Source: an uncultured Veillonella sp.
GTDB lineage: Bacteria; Bacillota; Negativicutes; Veillonellales; Veillonellaceae
Direction: 5' to 3'
Length of the DNA stretch: 16,451 nucleotides
Assembly (NCBI RefSeq): GCF_915069625.1
Contig: NZ_CAJZFD010000025.1
Span: 1 to 16,451, forward strand
Shown here: positions 14,272 to 16,451 of the stretch, piece by piece
Position numbering within the stretch: the stretch's first letter is position 1
How the letters are laid out: every line of letters starts with the position of its first letter
The notes under the pieces: generated by a model
Databases searched by the model: none
Told to the model about the DNA's origin: nothing
Seen by the model: the letters and a program-made list of their open reading frames with translations, nothing else
Made by a program: the position numbers and the translations under genes

Positions 14272-16378
14272 TGCAAAGTATTATTTTAACCGTGAATTAT
14301 CTTGGTTAAAGTTTAATCAGCGTGTTTTATTAGAGTCTATTGATACTAATACTCCTTTATTAGAACGACTTCGATTTATTGCTATTGCTAGCTCTAATTT
14401 AGATGAGTTCTTTATGATTCGTGTGGCTGGGTTACGTCATCAAGTGGTCAATGGTATTGTTAAGTACGATGCGGCTCATATGGATGCTAAGGCACAGTTA
14501 AAGGCTATTGATGAGTCTGTACAGCGCCTCGTATCCATGCAAAGTACATATTTAAAGAATGTATTGTGTGAATTAGAATCTCATGGATTTTATTTTACCT
14601 ATCCAGATCAGTTAGATGTAAAATCAAAGGCTTGGTTACGGCACTATTTTGAAGAACATATCTACCCGGTTGTAACTCCTCTAGCCGTTGACTCTGGACA
14701 TCCATTTCCATTTTTAACAAACCATACTATTAATGCTATTGTACGTATTTTTCAAGTATTGCCAGATGGTACAAAAGATTATAAAATCGCAATCTTACCA
14801 ATTCCGTCTGTACTAAATCGTATCATTGAAATACCTAGCCGTAGCAATAAGGAACATCGCTTTGTATATTTGGAGGATGTGATTACATATTATGCTATTC
14901 AATTCTTCCAAGGTTATGGTATAGAAGATTTTATGGTGTTCCGTATAACTCGTGATGCGGATTTAGAAATTGATGAAGAAGAAGCAACAGATTTGCTTTC
15001 TGAGGTAGAAGCATCTTTGCGTCGTCGACGTCGTGGTGATGCGGTACGATTAGAGGTTTGTGGTGATGTAAAGGATAATCTGTTAGACTTTGTACTCACC
15101 AGTGTTGAATTAGAGCCAAAGGATGTATATCGTATAGATGGTCATCTTGATTGTCGTATGTATTTTGATTTCTGTAACTATCCAGGTCTAGATCATCTTC
15201 GTTATGCTCCATTTGAACCTAAACTTCCTAGTGAATTAGTAGATCATGAAGGGGAAAGTCTATTCTCTGTTATTGGAAAGCAAGACTTATTTGTTCACCA
15301 TCCCTTTGAGTCTTTTGCGGTGGTAGAACAATTTATAGCACAAGCAGCTACAGATCCAGATGTATTGGCTATTAAACAAACTTTATATCGCGTCAGTGGC
15401 GATTCGCCTATTATAGCTTCACTTATAAAAGCGGCCGATAATGGCAAGCAAGTAACCGTACTTATGGAGGTTAAAGCACGGTTTGATGAAGAAAATAATA
15501 TTCATATGGCACGCCGCCTAGAAAAGGCTGGATGTCATGTTATTTATGGTTTGAAAGGTCTTAAAACTCACTCCAAGATTACCATGGTTGTTCGCAGGGA
15601 AGATGCCGGTATTAGACGTTATGTTCACCTAGCTACAGGTAACTATAATGGCAAGACAGCACGAATGTATACGGACTGTGGCATATTCACATGTAATGAC
15701 GAATATGGTGACGATGCATCTCGTTTCTTTAATTTAATTTCTGGTTATTCTGATCCTCCAATTTGGAATAAATTTATTGTAGCCCCTTTAAATTTGCGGG
15801 AAAAAATAATGGAATTAATTGACCGTGAAATCGAATTCGCAAAACAGGGAGAAGAGGCTTATATCATTGGCAAAATGAATTCCTTGCTCGATAAAGAAGT
15901 TATTGCTAAACTATATGAAGCCTCTGCGGCAGGTGTTCGCATTGATCTCATCGTTCGTGGCATCTGTACACTACGACCTGGCATTGTAGGTGTTAGTGAT
16001 AATATAACGGTTCGTTCTGTCGTAGGGCGTTTTTTAGAACATCATCGTTTATTTTATTTCCGTAATGGGGGAAATGAAAGTCTATTCCTATCTAGTGCAG
16101 ACTGGATGCCACGGAATCTAAATGAACGTGTAGAACTTATGATTCCTATTGAAGATAAACGTCATAAGGAGCGCGTTAAAGGTATTTTAGATTTATATTT
16201 AGAAGATACCTTAAAAGCTCATATTATGAGAGCAGATGGCTCGTATCGTAAAATTAATGATAGAGAACATCCAATTTCTGCTCAAGAGGAACTTATGAAA
16301 GAAGCTATTGCTCGAGAACACAAGGAATCGATGACCGTCATTGAGCGTTTACAACCAATGTTTAAGATGAATAAATGA
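14261..16378 (+). CDS. ppk: Polyphosphate kinase 1
   Basis: Makes polyphosphate from ATP reversibly, through a phosphohistidine; usually a membrane-associated tetramer. It has 705 residues, near the 690-720 usual for PPK1. The N-domain starts YFNRELSWLKFNQRVL and has SNLDEFFMIRVAGL. The two phospholipase-D-like domains carry IKQTLYRVSGDSP, the autophosphorylated His in LKTHSKI (H437, E. coli H435), HLATGNYNGKTARMYTD and the second active-site His in FLEHHR (H594, E. coli H592). GGAGG (14248-14252) lies 8 nt before ATG, inside the previous gene, whose end it overlaps by 11 nt. This places it as the third gene of a polyphosphate operon with synthesis and breakdown side by side. Identification is certain. 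Confidence 0.98.
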   Translation: MFSNAKYYFNRELSWLKFNQRVLLESIDTNTPLLERLRFIAIASSNLDEFFMIRVAGLRHQVVNGIVKYDAAHMDAKAQLKAIDESVQRLVSMQSTYLKNVLCELESHGFYFTYPDQLDVKSKAWLRHYFEEHIYPVVTPLAVDSGHPFPFLTNHTINAIVRIFQVLPDGTKDYKIAILPIPSVLNRIIEIPSRSNKEHRFVYLEDVITYYAIQFFQGYGIEDFMVFRITRDADLEIDEEEATDLLSEVEASLRRRRRGDAVRLEVCGDVKDNLLDFVLTSVELEPKDVYRIDGHLDCRMYFDFCNYPGLDHLRYAPFEPKLPSELVDHEGESLFSVIGKQDLFVHHPFESFAVVEQFIAQAATDPDVLAIKQTLYRVSGDSPIIASLIKAADNGKQVTVLMEVKARFDEENNIHMARRLEKAGCHVIYGLKGLKTHSKITMVVRREDAGIRRYVHLATGNYNGKTARMYTDCGIFTCNDEYGDDASRFFNLISGYSDPPIWNKFIVAPLNLREKIMELIDREIEFAKQGEEAYIIGKMNSLLDKEVIAKLYEASAAGVRIDLIVRGICTLRPGIVGVSDNITVRSVVGRFLEHHRLFYFRNGGNESLFLSSADWMPRNLNERVELMIPIEDKRHKERVKGILDLYLEDTLKAHIMRADGSYRKINDREHPISAQEELMKEAIAREHKESMTVIERLQPMFKMNK

Positions 16379-16380
16379 TG

Positions 16381-16411
16381 AAATTCATACATAGTGTTGA
16401 ATGATGAATTT
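16381..16411 (+). other. Inverted repeat after ppk, possible weak terminator
   Basis: AAATTCAT (16381-16388) pairs with ATGAATTT (16404-16411) around a 15-nt loop, just after the ppk stop. The stem is AT-rich and no proper T-tract follows, so termination here would be weak. Confidence 0.3.
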
Positions 16412-16422
16412 TAATACATTTA

Positions 16423-16451
16423 TATAATACTGAAAAAGCCTGTTTTTACAG
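16423..16451 (+). other. TATAAT box and CTG-A5/T5-CAG inverted repeat at the right edge
   Basis: TATAAT (16423-16428) has no good -35 at 16-18 nt. Beyond it CTGAAAAA (16430-16437) can pair with TTTTT-A-CAG (16443-16451), leaving one bulged A. It may be a promoter and leader of the next gene or a terminator of a facing gene; the window ends too soon to tell. Confidence 0.25.

Overview
This window reads as chromosomal, low-GC Firmicutes DNA carrying a dense set of housekeeping genes, all on the + strand. Gene content, codon use, strong Shine-Dalgarno sites and gene order fit a member of the Negativicutes, most probably Veillonella or a close relative. The genus is inferred from overall resemblance, not from a database search. 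I see no tRNA, rRNA, CRISPR array, insertion sequence or phage gene.

Layout. (1) 2-2466 holds the 3' part of glmU, then prs and pth, the same set found beside spoVG in Bacillus (glmU-prs-ctc-pth, here without ctc). A strong terminator (2481-2513) follows. (2) 2525-4695 holds a fold-type-I Orn/Lys/Arg decarboxylase (YaaO-like) and tmk, closed by a second terminator (4701-4730). (3) 4771-10964 holds holB, ricT, a TrmN6-like methyltransferase, rsmI, metG and tatD, mostly abutting or overlapping. This is the order of the Bacillus yaaO-to-yabD cluster, but yaaQ/darA, yaaR, yabA, yazA and abrB are absent from their usual places. A third terminator lies at 11065-11103. (4) 11159-16378 is a polyphosphate operon: an intact Ppx/GppA phosphatase with an HD domain, a second Ppx/GppA-like protein that has lost most recognisable catalytic motifs, and polyphosphate kinase ppk. 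The three are coupled by 1-nt and 11-nt overlaps.

How they work together. The first three blocks cover cell-wall precursor (GlmU), nucleotide precursors (Prs, Tmk), translation quality (Pth, MetG), RNA modification (RsmI, TrmN6-like), replication (HolB), RNA processing (RicT) and a TatD nuclease. The fourth block makes and degrades polyphosphate.

Most worth a second look: the apparent Ppx/GppA pseudoenzyme between Ppx and Ppk; a delta' clamp-loader subunit with no cysteines where the zinc module should be; a bulged hairpin in the prs leader; a terminator ending only 2 nt before the decarboxylase ribosome binding site; and possible promoters overlapping two terminators. None is proven to be a new system. 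The degenerate Ppx paralogue is the strongest candidate for undescribed biology.
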